A stretch of 64,000 nt of DNA from Parietichytrium sp. I65-24A. Its lineage: Eukaryota; Sar; Bigyra; Thraustochytrida; Thraustochytriidae. The DNA lies in assembly GCA_012862575.1 (NCBI GenBank), contig BLSF01000001.1, positions 496,001-560,000 on the forward strand, written 5' to 3'. Made by a program: the position numbers and the translations under genes. Below the pieces are notes generated by a model, which did no database searches, had not been told where the DNA came from, and worked only from the letters and a program-made list of their open reading frames with translations. Numbering within the stretch: position 1 is the first letter of the stretch; each line of letters starts with the position of its first letter. This document shows positions 48,203 to 59,147 of this stretch, one piece after another.

Positions 48203-50846
48203 CTTGCTCTTCCAACCTCTCCTCCAATTCCTGCTATTCCTTCTTCGCTCTTTTTTCTTCCGTCTGGCGTCCCCGCAGCTGCCACGGTCCCCGCGTACCT
48301 TCGATCCTAGGCAAATTACTAGCTTAAAGTAGACAATTTCGCAGTGCACGCTAACTCCTCGGTGTTTGGGTTCTGTCGTGTCGCAGCTTCTTTCATTTCC
48401 TTCTTTCTCTTCCTGCTCTTCTTCCTGTCTTGCGGTGGCTTCTTAGGCAGCGCGGTAGACGGCCTTAGCGTGCTTCTTGGCTGTAGGCGTTTGTGTGTTC
48501 CGGTTTCCCGCCCTCCTTCCTTCTCCCGGGGGCTTTCTTCCTCTTCCCGCTCTCGAGGAGACCGAAGAACCGGTCCTTCCTCGCCGGAGCTACTGAGTGC
48601 CTTAGCTGTCAGCGAAGAACCCGCTGTGGAGAGTGTGTTGGAACCGGCTTTCATAGCGGAGCGGTAGAGTGTGATAGGGTATTGGCTGGGTAGAGGGGGC
48701 TATGGGGTAGGGGAGGACATAGGGGTGTTAGCTTTGCGCTAAGAGGAAAGCCAACGGGAACATTTCAGGGTTTGACGTGCCTTCTTTCTCCCGGTGGGTG
48801 CTTTGTAAGAGTACTATGATTAACGCTTTAGGGGTGTAAGCTGTGAAAGGAATTTCAAATGGAAGTAAGGTTTCAACCAGCTACAGTTTAGAGGGTCGTA
48901 TCGACGATCAAATAATAGCCGACGCGGCGGCTCGTGGTTGCGTATGGAATAGCAAACATGGCGTCTCAATGTAATTAATAGCTGCATCAACTACCCACCT
49001 TCGCGCCAAACGGAACTCTGGGGTAAAATTGCATACAACAATAAGGCTGAGGCCCCCAGAGTCTGGCCTTTCCGGCCTTTGCCAGCTCGCACAAACTCTC
49101 TGTGTCCGGTGCGCGAGAAGCGCTCTTGCCAAGGTGCGCTTGCTTGCGAAGCGTCACTCCATCTCGCAGATTTCTAGCTAGAACCATAGCCGTGCCAAGC
49201 TGTGATAGGACTGAAGGGGAGATGTGTTGTGTTTGTGCAAATGTCTTATCCCCATGCCTAGGTATTCGAGTAGGACGGCCACTCGCGCGCGAAAGAACCA
49301 GCTGAAAGGACTGAGAAGTCACTTTCACGTAAACGTTCACGTTCACATTCACATTCACTCTTGCATGCAAATGATAAGAATTTATTTTATTGATCGTTGA
49401 CCGTGAAAAATCACGTGACATTCGGTCTTCGAAAATGGTAATCATCACATGCATCTAGTCGAAGTCGTTCACGGAACCCACATTCGCGGCCATTCTTTTC
49501 TCGGAGGTATAGTACTTGAATCAGTACCAATGCACGCATAATTCGCGCTGTCCTAGTTCCCGTACCAGGAGCGGTAGGTTGCACTAGCAGCACGAGGTAG
49601 GCATGAAATACATGAAATCGTCACGAATCAAGTCGACAATCAATGCAATGCTGTTGGTCCATTTTTTATTTTCCACAAACCACTTCTTCCGTTACTTCTG
49701 TTCATTGGTTGGAGTTCGGAGTTCAGAATTCAGAAGAATTTAGAGTTCAGAGTTGAGGTGGAAAGAGAACAGGTTGCGCCAATGCAAAATTGGTCTACGG
49801 ACGGAACTGTGCGACCTTCGTCGTCATTTTTTGCGCAGTCTGCGGGACTATACCAGGCGGCAAGGGCGTAGCGTTACGCCATCATGCGCTCATGAGGACG
49901 TTGCGCTAACTGCGGAGCCTCTGATTCCGAGAAGAGGAGAAGAGAGGAAATGCGCGAGGTGTGGAGAGTGTGGAGAGGGGTTGTCTCGGATGTGTTCAAG
50001 TTCCCAATAGAACAAATGAGCGAGGAGGAAAGTTCTGTTCCAGAAGTTGCTGAATTCTTTCTGGTTTTGCAGAAATAGTTTGCAGCTCAAAAATGCACAA
50101 GTTGGTTTGACTCCATACGATCCACTGCGAAACGGCCAACCCAAGCCTCCTCTGCAGGCTTGATGCGCGGGCAGCGGGAAGAAAGTAACTTCGAGTCGAA
50201 AGTTCTCTTTGTCGGAGCAGAGATATGCGGGTCGACAGCTGGCGAATTGTGCTCGTTAGGTCGTTGGCTCGTTGGTTCGTTTGCAACTGCAACTGGTGCT
50301 CCCTTTCTGATTTCGTTAGTCAGCGTGAACCGCGCCGGACTGTGTGCATTGGCCGCTAGCGGCGGAGGCTTGCCGTTTGAAGGAGGAGAAGGAAAGAAGA
50401 AGAGGAAAGGGGAGTTTCTATTTGTGGGAAGAGCCAGGTGACGCGCAAGCAAACGAAGAAATGTGTTCACACATTTGACCGTTATTTCTCGAACGCGAAA
50501 ACGAACGAAGGAACTCGTTCGAGTAAGGCTCCTTGTTCGTTGTGCGGCGGAATGACATGAACACAGAGCACTACAAGAAAACAATTGGATGCTGGATGGC
50601 GGGGATGGGTGCTTTCTCGGGACGTGGAGCGCCGCATCGCGCGCGAATTCCGACTTCGAATCACCACGCAAGAGTTTGGCGCGCCGAGAAAGCCAGCTTG
50701 CGCATGGTCCTGACCGAAGCAGAGGAGTCGGCTGGTCTCTTTGTTGCCCGTCCGAATCTCAGTGGAACAGTCCGTCGGTCGACCAATTGCTCGGTGTCAC
50801 AGGTCCTCAGCCTTTGAACCGTCCAGAAGAATCTCAAGTCGGCGCA
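48203..50846. other. 2.6-kb non-coding region
   Basis: Lies between the minus-strand cyclin and the plus-strand carrier, so it is divergent. Contents are the 111-codon basic frame 48654-48319 (-), ACGTTCAC/ACATTCAC repeats at 49328-49356 and a diverged gagttcaga repeat at 49708-49757. An ATG-initiated frame from 50589 reads into exon 1 of the carrier and could give it an 86-residue N-terminal extension; it has no recognisable targeting features. Confidence 0.5.
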
Positions 50847-51809
50847 ATGGGGCCACAGGAAACTCAGGTCAAGGTACGTTGACAACGTAAGCTTCGATCG
50901 TGGCTCGGTCTGGCAAAGTGTACTCACTGGTGGTGGATGTGTGTTGGTGCTCAGCGTATGGTAATCGGAGGCGTCGCTGGAACCGTGGCAAAAACCATCG
51001 TTGCGCCTCTCGAACGAGTTCGGATATTAGCGCAGACCGGCCATGGACATAATAGTATGGTCGCCACCACCCGCATGGTGGTGTCTCAGGAAGGCATCGC
51101 GGGTTTGTGGCGCGGAAACTTAGTGAACTGTATTCGTGTTTTCCCTTCGCGCGGTGTCTTGTTTGGGTGCAATGACATGTACAAAGCTCTGCTGAGCCGG
51201 AGGTTCCTGCACGAGGAGCGAACGCACAACTTGCCCTTTTGGCTTTCGTTTTCCTCTGGTGCCCTTGCGGGAATGACTGCATGCGTATTCACATACCCTC
51301 TTGATGTGGCAAGGACGCGCATGTCGGGGCGTTTAGTGAAGAAGGACGGGGTCGAGAACAAACTAGTTGGAACTCTCGCGAAAATGGCGAGGAGCGAAGG
51401 GTTGTCAAGCTGGTACAGAGGCGTTGGGCCAACCTTGCTTGGCTCCCTTCCGTATGAAGGGATCAAGTTCGCGGTGTTCGACCTCTGCACAGATTTACAG
51501 TCGACCCACCTCGGAGTGGATCCCGCCAAGTCCAAGTGGTCCAAGCTTGTAAGCGGTGCTGTGGCTGGGGCCACGGCTGGTTTCGTTATGTTTCCGAACG
51601 ACACCGTACGCCGCTTGTTGCAAATGCAAGGCATAAATGGTGCTCCGCGAGTCTACACTTCATCGATCGATTGCTGGGTGAAGACCTATAGAGCTGGTGG
51701 CATACGGCGCTTTTTCCGGGGAATATCTCCTTACTTGGTTAGAATGGTGCCAAACTCAGCTTTGCAGTTCGGTATATATGAGTTTCTCAAGCGCGAGTTC
51801 CTGCAGTAG
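50847..51809 (+). CDS. Mitochondrial carrier family (SLC25) protein, two exons
   Basis: Exon 1 is 50847-50873, the intron is 50874-50954 (81 nt; donor GTACGT, acceptor GTGCTCAG) and exon 2 is 50955-51809. Joined in phase 0 this gives 293 residues, the usual SLC25 length. Three tandem repeats carry the carrier signatures APLERVRIL, YPLDVARTRM and FPNDTVRRLLQMQ. Each is followed by a glycine-rich G-x-x-x-W/F-x-R-G motif (GIAGLWRGN, GLSSWYRGV, GIRRFFRGI). The pattern is closest to the CoA/adenine-nucleotide branch (SLC25A16/A42, Leu5-like), but substrate assignment is inference. The product would sit in the mitochondrial inner membrane. It is convergent with syntaxin 5. Confidence 0.85.
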
Positions 51810-52247
51810 TGATAATGAGTGAACAATGTCCATAAATTCTTTTAGCTTCTGACTATGACTCCAAGCTTTTTCTTGCCCTCACCATGAAATTATTTAATTA
51901 ATTTAATTTTAAGAAATTTTTATTCACCTTACCTTTTCTTTTTCATGAACTTTATTCCTGGGTTCTTTCGTGCAATTTTGGTCTTGGATGAACAACTAGC
52001 ATCGCTGTTGTGTGGGACATTCAAGAGATGAAGGCGTGGAGAATTTTTTAGAAACGAGCAGAAGGCACTTTCTTGCTTGACAGCTGAACGGGGACGCTTT
52101 TTTACTTTACCTTTTTTTATCAAAATAAAGTCAGAGGAGGAATGAGGGGGTCATCTCAAAATGGTGCGAGGTATCAAAGTAAAGAATACTAGTTTTAATC
52201 AAGTACACGGCTGGGAAACTAGGCCCGGGAAGGGGAAACACCAAATC
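51810..52247. other. Convergent 3' spacer between carrier and syntaxin genes
   Basis: A/T-rich, with taatttaatttaattttaag near 51895, and no gene recognised. It presumably carries the polyadenylation signals of both genes. Confidence 0.6.
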
Positions 52248-53444
52248 TCACGCCAAAAATGCCACAAAAAATGTGATGAAGAACAAAAGCACAAACGAGA
52301 TCTTTGCCATGAGCCATTTGTTTCCACTCATGTTTTGCCAGGTCTGCACAAGCTGGTCATGCCCGTACGAAAGATTCTCGTGCGCATCGTCCACATTCCG
52401 GCTAATCTGATCTGTCAAGCTACCTTGTTCTGCAATCATTTGGCTGAGTTGCTCGAACACCCCTCCCAACTCCACAATGTGACTTTCTATCGAGCTCATC
52501 GCCTCTGCTCTGCTGGACAGATACCTGTCGTCTTGCATCACGCTTGTGTTCTGAATAAGAGGAGCAAAATCCGCTTCATCGTCGTCGTGCAATTGCTCCT
52601 CGCCGTTTGCACTGGATTGAACACCGCTCGGTCTCGGCAATTGATTTGCAGCGCCTGCCCCTGGAGGTTGCTGGCCAAGCCGTGCACTCAATGGTGCTCG
52701 CGACGAACCGAAAAGACCCCTCCGATCACTTTTCTTCTTCATCGAACTCTGGCGCTCTTCTAGAACGTTCTTAAAGGTTTTGGCAGTGCTATGAAGCTGC
52801 ATTCTCATCGTCTCAACCACAGTTTGCGAGTGCTCTGAGGCATTGGCGCTGCCCAGCCCGACTTTTCGCTTATTGTTGTTCAGAAATGTTTGCAGATGAT
52901 CAAGCTCTATCTTGACAAATTTTGTGTCATTCTGTAATCTAGATGCAAGCATGTTGATTTCTTCGCCTGGATCGTCGAAGATTCCTTGCGTTCTTGTAAC
53001 TGCGTTTCACACGTCTGCTCAGCTTCGAATCCAATCGACGAATTTTCTTGCGAGTAGAATATCAAAGAACACTTACGCTCCGCTAACCTCTGAAGCCTCT
53101 TCGAAGTCAAGTGGATCTTCTTCGAAATCTCTGCTGCTTTGTCTCCAAACTGCTTGGCCTCCTCCGTCGGCGTTCTCTTTCCGTGCACTGGAAACGTCGC
53201 TAGCTGTGCCCACATTACCCACATTGCCCACATTGCCCATATTGTACGTTAAACACACCGACAGTCATTCAGTCAGTCAAACGGCACTGGTCCCGGCGTC
53301 AACACTCGCCCATTCTCCCTGCACACTGCACTCTACACTCTACACTCTGCACTCTTTTCCGTGGAAACTCACCGGCCTCACGCCCGCCGACACCTGCGCG
53401 GACGCCGCTTTGAAAAACTCATCAGTGCGGTCCACCACCGCCAT
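52248..53444 (-). CDS. STX5: Syntaxin 5 (Sed5)-type Qa-SNARE, three exons
   Basis: Exon 1 is 53444-53373 (24 codons, containing DRTDEFFKAA, the syntaxin 5 N-terminal hallmark). Intron 1 is 53372-53204 (GTGAGT...CACAG) and exon 2 is 53203-53077. Intron 2 starts at 53076 (GTAAGT) and ends at 53000 or 52985; exon 3 runs to 52248. The product is 316 or 311 residues. Exon 2 has KIHLTSKRLQRLAER and exon 3 has IFDDPGEEINMLASRLQND, then the SNARE helix (AMSSIESHIVELGGVFEQLS, central Gln in VFEQLSQM) and a C-terminal membrane anchor (ISFVLLFFITFFVAFLA). Sed5 acts in ER-Golgi and intra-Golgi fusion. The exact acceptor of intron 2 is unresolved. Confidence 0.85.
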
Positions 53445-53518
53445 CCTCCCGCACTAAAGCGCGTGCTCGCGCGCCCCGACCGTTCAAACCTGCGTCCCCC
53501 GCAGCTACCTTCCTTCTC

Positions 53519-53551
<33 letters not shown>

Positions 53552-53561
53552 TCTCTCTCTG
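53519..53561. repeat. CT dinucleotide microsatellite upstream of syntaxin 5
   Basis: About 43 bp of CT with one A interruption, 75-117 bp upstream of the minus-strand syntaxin ATG. It therefore reads as GA on the coding strand. Confidence 0.9.
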
Positions 53562-54226
53562 TCACTTGCTCCTCTTGCTCCAGGCAGACCAAGTCTGGTC
53601 GTCTCTCTGTCTCTCCGCACTGGTAGGAGCTCCTACAGAGACTGATAGCCGCCGCGAGGTGCCACCACGCCAAGCTACCCGACCCGGTGGCGCGGATCTA
53701 CTACTAATGAACCTATAGATACTAGTAGGTACTTCTCATAGAAGATAGACTATATATCATATGGCTAGCGCATACACATATACTACTATTTGACAGTGAT
53801 GAGTCATTAAGAGGTCAGGTAGCTGCGCGTAGGATGGTGGGTAGGTAGCTAGAGACCAAGCCTAAGATGGGTGTATAGGAGTTGGACTAAAACTAATCTA
53901 CGTAGAAAAGTGCTATTAATGAATACCAGCTACGGTAGTCGCGCTGCGGAACCCACTACACTTGGACATCTAAGGCAACGGCTACCGATGATCGCCATCA
54001 TACTACTTGCAGTAGCGATTGCGGAACCCAACGCAGCGTGAGGCGTGCATAGAGTGCATAGAGATGCATAGAGTGCATAGAATGCATAGAGTGCATGCAC
54101 TCACTCCATGCTTGGTCGTCTTGGTCGAGTTGAAAATAGTTGAAAGGAGATAGATGGCTAATGTGGGGCGTTGTGGAGCGGGCATCGGGTTGGCAGAAGG
54201 CTTGTGCGATGAAATAAGGAGGGAGA
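53562..54226. other. Intergenic region with minisatellite
   Basis: Lies between the divergent syntaxin 5 (-) and methyltransferase (+) genes. It is rich in short CTAG/TAGTA-type motifs (53695-53780) and contains a GCATAGAGT minisatellite (54046-54096). No gene was recognised. Confidence 0.6.
54046..54096. repeat. GCATAGAGT/GCATAGA minisatellite
   Basis: About six imperfect units of gtgcatagagtgcatagaga type, 130-180 bp upstream of the methyltransferase start. Confidence 0.85.
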
Positions 54227-55069
54227 ATGCAGGTGGAATGGGACGGCGGTGTGGTGCTGGCAGACACGGGCGACCTTCGACGCGCTGCGGTGCACCATCT
54301 GGAGCACTCGGCGGCTGACGTGGTGCTCGAGATCGGCTGCGCCATGGGGCTGTGCACGCTGGCTCTTGCTCGGGCGCTGAAAAGCTTCCAAGATGGGAGC
54401 GACCGGGCGCCGAGAGTCGTGGCAATTGACCTTTCAACAGAATTTCTGGAGCGTGCTCGGGCCGCGGCACGAGAAGCCAAGCTGCGGGTGGAATTTGCGC
54501 TACTGGATGCAATTGCAGAGTGGGGCAAGCTGAAGCGCCTGGTTGGCGAGCAATGCGCCAAAGTCTCCGAAGAAATTGGTAGACCGGCGCGGCTGGCTTG
54601 CGTAGTTGACATTAATGGGAATCGCGAGTTGGATGTGCTGCTCACTGTTCTAGACTGCATTGGACGCGACCTCACTCCGGTTGTTCTGATCGTCAAGTCA
54701 CAGGAAATGTTTGACTTGGCTGTCCAAACCGGCCTAGGTGATGCCGAAGGCTGGAGCCAGCTTCGGAAGTGGGCAAGCGAGCGGTTCCGCCGTAGACAAG
54801 CGCAGCCCATCGAAAGTGGAGGTTTAAAATCCAGCATTTCGCCAAAGGTGCGCGCTCTACGGGCTCCAAAGCGACGTACTTCGGATGGTCGCGACATTTG
54901 CCGTTTCTATAACTACGCTACTTGCCTGAAAGGCGAGCGTTGCACGCAAGACCACACGACTTGTAATTGTTGTAGCGCTCAAGGCCATCGCGCCCTGGAG
55001 TGTCCTGATGATATCTCTGCACTCTTTGCCAAGGACTTTGATGCACGTGATGCAGTCCTTAAACACTAG
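54227..55069 (+). CDS. SAM-dependent methyltransferase-like protein with CCCH and CCHC zinc fingers
   Basis: Encodes 280 residues. A class I methyltransferase core is visible: motif I VLEIGCAMGLCTLALARA (from about residue 33), an acidic post-I strand RVVAIDLSTEFLERA, and a later strand CVVDINGNRELDVLLTVL with VVLIVKSQEMF. The C-terminus carries a CCCH zinc finger (C225-x7-C233-x5-C239-x3-H243) followed at once by a CCHC zinc knuckle (C246-x2-C249-x4-H254-x4-C259). Both modules typically bind RNA, so RNA-directed methylation or RNA recruitment is inferred. Substrate residues cannot be assigned and loss of catalytic activity is possible. It is convergent with pantothenate kinase 184 bp away. 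Confidence 0.78.
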   Translation: MQVEWDGGVVLADTGDLRRAAVHHLEHSAADVVLEIGCAMGLCTLALARALKSFQDGSDRAPRVVAIDLSTEFLERARAAAREAKLRVEFALLDAIAEWGKLKRLVGEQCAKVSEEIGRPARLACVVDINGNRELDVLLTVLDCIGRDLTPVVLIVKSQEMFDLAVQTGLGDAEGWSQLRKWASERFRRRQAQPIESGGLKSSISPKVRALRAPKRRTSDGRDICRFYNYATCLKGERCTQDHTTCNCCSAQGHRALECPDDISALFAKDFDARDAVLKH

Positions 55070-55252
55070 ACTGCGAATTGATAGCTCAAATCTTTGTTGT
55101 TTGTAAGTTCTTCTTCTTCCTCTTCTAAGAACGAATTGTAAAAATTGCGTAGTAAAAATTTACTGTTTGAAAGAAAGAGTGCAAAACAAGATTGTGTGTT
55201 TTGGAAATAATGAATAAATTATGAGACAATATATTGAGGCTGAAAGATCTGT

Positions 55253-56705
55253 CTACAATCTTGATGACGAAGGGGTGGCGCCTGCGATGAGCGAGGTAGT
55301 GCCGGTGAAGCTAGTATCCATGGAAAGGGCTCCCAGCGCACCGAGGTAGCCTTCATGACGGAAGAAAATAGCCGTTCGCGCCCCTTGGCTCCAAAAGCTC
55401 GTAGCGTACGAGAGCGTCCTCATCGCGATAGCATTTCGCTTGTGAAGATGCAGCTCAGATCTGGGGCCAAGTTTGACAGAAGAGATCTTTGTTTTTCGGC
55501 CCGACCGAGCCAGAAAGTTGCCGGTGAAGACTATATGCTTTGCATTCTTTGCCTTTGCGTGCAGGTGGGCTAATGCTGCGACGTTCATACTGATCATCAC
55601 CAAGGTTGAGAGCGCAAGATCTTCTTTCTTGGCGTGCTTGCGCGTTTTTTTGTCGATCGCTTTCCCAAATGAAGAGGCAAGCGTGGTTGGCCGTAAACCG
55701 TACAAGTCTTTCGTGGAGTCGCCGTAGATGTCGCGCACCAGCATATCGATCTGGCCACTGTCCCCACTTGATGCAAGGTCGATCGCTTTGTCAAACTCGT
55801 CAACTCCTGTCAGCAAGGCCACCAACCCCAAGAACGTGGACCCGCCCAGCGAGCTTCCGCCCACGCGCTCATACGAGTCTGCAGTGCAGTGCACAAAAGA
55901 TACTCCACTGCCAATATTGACCACGAGGAATCCGTCGCTGACTTCGAGCTCGCGTGGAACGGGGTGAATTTCATTTCTCTCGGGGCCCACTGACCCATGA
56001 AAATTCACGTCACGGATCTGATAGCACTCCCCAGGGTACGTGCTCATGATTCGCAGCCCCTGAATCAGGCAGTCCATCTCATCGTGCTTGGCAAGCTTCA
56101 TCCCGATCCTCTCGATGTCTCCGCCAAATTTGTAGGCCCCTCCGCCAGTCGCATGTATCATCGTCCCCTTGGGTATTATGCCCATGTGCTCCACAAATTT
56201 GCCCGCCTTTTCCGAGTTCCTGCTGAGAAACTTGAGAAACATGAGAGTGCCACCTTCCACGGTCAGTGACAAGTCATTTTCCACCCAGGCCGAGTTTCGC
56301 AGAAATCTCCTCAGAATCTCCGGCCGGCGTAGCTTTTCGTCCAAGCTGTGCGGTAGGAATACGAGCACTTTTGCCAATGTTCCGCCGATGTCCAGCCCGC
56401 ACGTTACCTGCTCCGAGCTCTCCATCTGGTCTACTTCTCGCGCTCTGCCAAGACTGTCAAGGATGGCTGGCACTTGCTCTTCCTGCAACATCCAACATCC
56501 TGCAACTCGTCAGACTCACTCATAATACTCCTGCAGTCCGACCGAGTGGAAGTTGAAGTTCCGCAGCGAAGCTCCTTTTGAATCGTTGGGGAACTTGTCC
56601 TCGAATAGCCCTCTGTGCTCTGCCGCATCCGACGACTTGGTCGTGCGGCCGGTGGTGGTGCGCACGTGTACATGAGTAGGTACGATAGGTTGGTTTGAGG
56701 ACTAG
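55253..56705 (-). CDS. PANK: Type II pantothenate kinase (CoA biosynthesis), 5' end incomplete
   Basis: The main exon is 56444-55253. It contains GLDIGGTLAKVLVF (ATP/phosphate binding), HATGGGAYKFGGDIE, LVVNIGSGVSFVHC and VGGSSLGGSTFLGL, all diagnostic of eukaryotic pantothenate kinases that catalyse the first step of CoA synthesis. A conventional start is the ATG at 56491 (412 residues). A better-supported model splices an upstream exon (open from about 56705 to 56520; GLFEDKFPNDSKGASLRNF) over a 75-nt intron, 56519-56445 (GTGAGT...TTGGCAG), in frame with AREVDQMESSEQ. That exon has no ATG before its upstream stop, so at least one more 5' exon is needed. 56705 is only the limit of the open frame. 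Confidence 0.85.
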
Positions 56706-59147
56706 TGCGCAAATTGGTTGCGGGGATCACTGCCGTGAACGGGAGTGTACTCAGTACCCACTTGGTACTCGCTCTGCGCCCACTGTGCATTTGCCTCTTT
56801 GTTCACGTGTCTTCAATGAACATTCGTTGCACAAAGATGACGATCTTGATTAGATCTATGCACTTATCCAATAAATTTTCCACCAAAACATCTTTTTTGG
56901 AATTGTTCATTTTTGTTTTCTCACATGTCAGTTCCATAGTATACTGATAGCATATCGGTACAACATGTCGTGCTGCCTCACTAGTAGCTTGCCCGGAACC
57001 AATGAAGAACCCAAGTGAGTTCAAGATTATCGCATTGGGCTCTGGTTCCGCTTCTAACCAGCTCTTAGAATTACCAGTCCCTAGTAACCCCGGTCCATTA
57101 TAGTATCTGTGTAGCAACCACCTATTCACAATCCTCTTGTTTTGCTATGTTTTGCTACGAAACCCATGCCATTTGTTAGATCTCGTAATTGATTACGCGT
57201 AGTGCGCCAAGAAGCGTCATGAAGAATCGTCGTGGGATGGCATGGGATGGCTAGGCTAGTCGCACTATCATCCCACCCTAAACGGCGGAGGAAATTCCTG
57301 AGATGAGGAAAGAAATGTCATCGAGTTTGTTTCACCTCACTAGGAGCGCCTACCCCTCCACCACTAAGAAAGGTCTCTAGGAGGTGTAAGAAGGGGCTAT
57401 GAAGCCTTAACCCCGACTGTAGGCGACGCTTGTGTCCTTGGGTGCACGAGTTAGATGATAATGACAATTCCCACTATTCTCATCGCACTGGGATAGCGTG
57501 AATGTAAAGCGGGGCTCGGTGGGTTGATCTTTGGAGTTGGAACCGTTTAGCGTGTGAAAACATGTGAAAACGATGATAAAAAGCAACGGAAGGTGGATGG
57601 GAAAAAAATGTCAGAAAGCTAATGCACATTGTACGACTCAGACCAGTATATTTATTTCCAAGCTGCCGACTCGGATGACAGCATTTGACTAGGCTGCTCC
57701 ATAGACCAGCCTTAGGCGCGGGGAAGAAGAATGCGTTTGATTGATCCTTCTGTCTCAGATGCTCAAGGCTTTTCAGTGTCTTTCCTGCTGTGGATAAGTT
57801 CATTCATGCATTCATTCCTTCGTTTGTCAACGCACAATTCCTAGTATCGTCTCAATTTCACACTGTCAAATAAATCGCTCCAACCATTCGCAAGCTCTCG
57901 CAGCTTGCGAGATGTCACAACCTGAGTATAGTACTCTCTGTCAGTGCCGTAAAACAGTTTCGCCGCTTTCCTTTTCGTTTCTTTTGCGCATTTCATTGAA
58001 CAAAGTTTCGATGCATTTTCGCCAGCAAGTAATGAGCTTACCGCCGCTTTCTGTGCACGGAAGCGTGGACAGATAAGGGTAAATGAGGTAAATGACGCAT
58101 AGTGACACAGGAGAGAAAGAGGAAAAGGGCGGTTTCCTGCCGAAAAAGGTCCAAGTTTACCGTCCGGGGTGAGAACTGCTGGCGTTTGCACGCCTCCATC
58201 TCTCTCTTGGGCTGACTTACGGACACCTTGAGTACGAGATGTTCGAAGAAGGGAAAGAAAGGAAAAAGAAAAGGAAAAGGGCACTGCGGAAAAAGTGCGC
58301 GCGAGACCAAGGAAATTAATTCCTTCCACAGTTAATTACGACCCCGGAACAAGACACTGTTTGCTGCGTAAATTGTGCAGCCGAATGTCAATTCGAACTT
58401 GACTTCTGACTTGTGCATGCCGAAACTTGTACAAGGTACACAGAACGCGGATTCCGGAAGACCAAGTTGGACTGCATGGACGTTGACTGCTCGCGTCCAA
58501 GGCGACGTCGTTGGATGCTGCGCCCTCGGTGCTGCGGTATGAAAGAGGTGTCAAGGTAATTTGCGGTGTTGGCGGAAACAACCGGGTTACCGTAGAGTGC
58601 CTGTCGGCAAAATGATTCTCATTGCACACCTGCTCAGTTGTGTCTGCTGTTGGGTGGATTCATGGAGACAAAATCAACTTGTTCATCCCACTCCGTCGTC
58701 AGGATCAGGGGTGATCAGGGAATGTCTTACTGAGCAGAGGTTGAGTTGAAAGAGCCTCTTCCTTTTTTCACAGCACTCTACCTGACACATGACAGTGAGT
58801 GGCTAGTACGGCCTAGGAGGCAATTCTCAGAGCAGCTTTCGCTACGCTATCTGCTGAGCAAGCAGCGTAGCCGCCGCTGCAAACTACAAGCTACGAGAAC
58901 TACACCCCTCCAGTTCCAGTTCCAAATTCCCGACTTGCCTGGTGGAGCTGTCTTCGCTCGAAGCGGGACTCGGCTTCGCGAGCTCGAAAGGCAGTCGGCC
59001 TTTGATCGGTTGTGCAAGTTGTATTGGAGCAGGCCCGCCATCTGTCGCGTATCGGGGACTTCGAGCAGGTCGGTCGGCAAGGTCGTCGAGAGCGAGCGAC
59101 TTGGATAGTTCACAGGTGGGCAGACAAAAGAAAGAGGAGCGGCAACT
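56706..59147. other. 2.4-kb non-coding region
   Basis: Lies between pantothenate kinase (-) and the second cyclin (+). It should contain the missing first exon of the kinase. Minus-strand open frames at 57129-56803 (GTG start) and 58329-57841 (GTG start) have no domains; the latter ends in a basic, protein-like segment. No RNA gene or mobile element was recognised. Confidence 0.5.

Noticed and set aside
48319-48654. 111-codon basic frame upstream of cyclin copy 1
   Set aside because: ATG-initiated and Lys/Arg/Glu-rich, but no GT-AG pair joins it in phase to the cyclin exon. Mentioned only as a possible N-terminal exon.
56803-57129. 108-codon minus-strand frame upstream of pantothenate kinase
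   Set aside because: Starts with GTG, is A/T-rich and gives no in-phase splice to the kinase exon. It could not be supported as the missing first exon.
57841-58329. 162-codon minus-strand frame with a basic, protein-like end
   Set aside because: Non-ATG start and low-complexity Phe/Ser-rich N-terminus. Part of the attractive C-terminus overlaps the recurring tagtactc/tgtcagtg intergenic motif, so it is probably non-coding.
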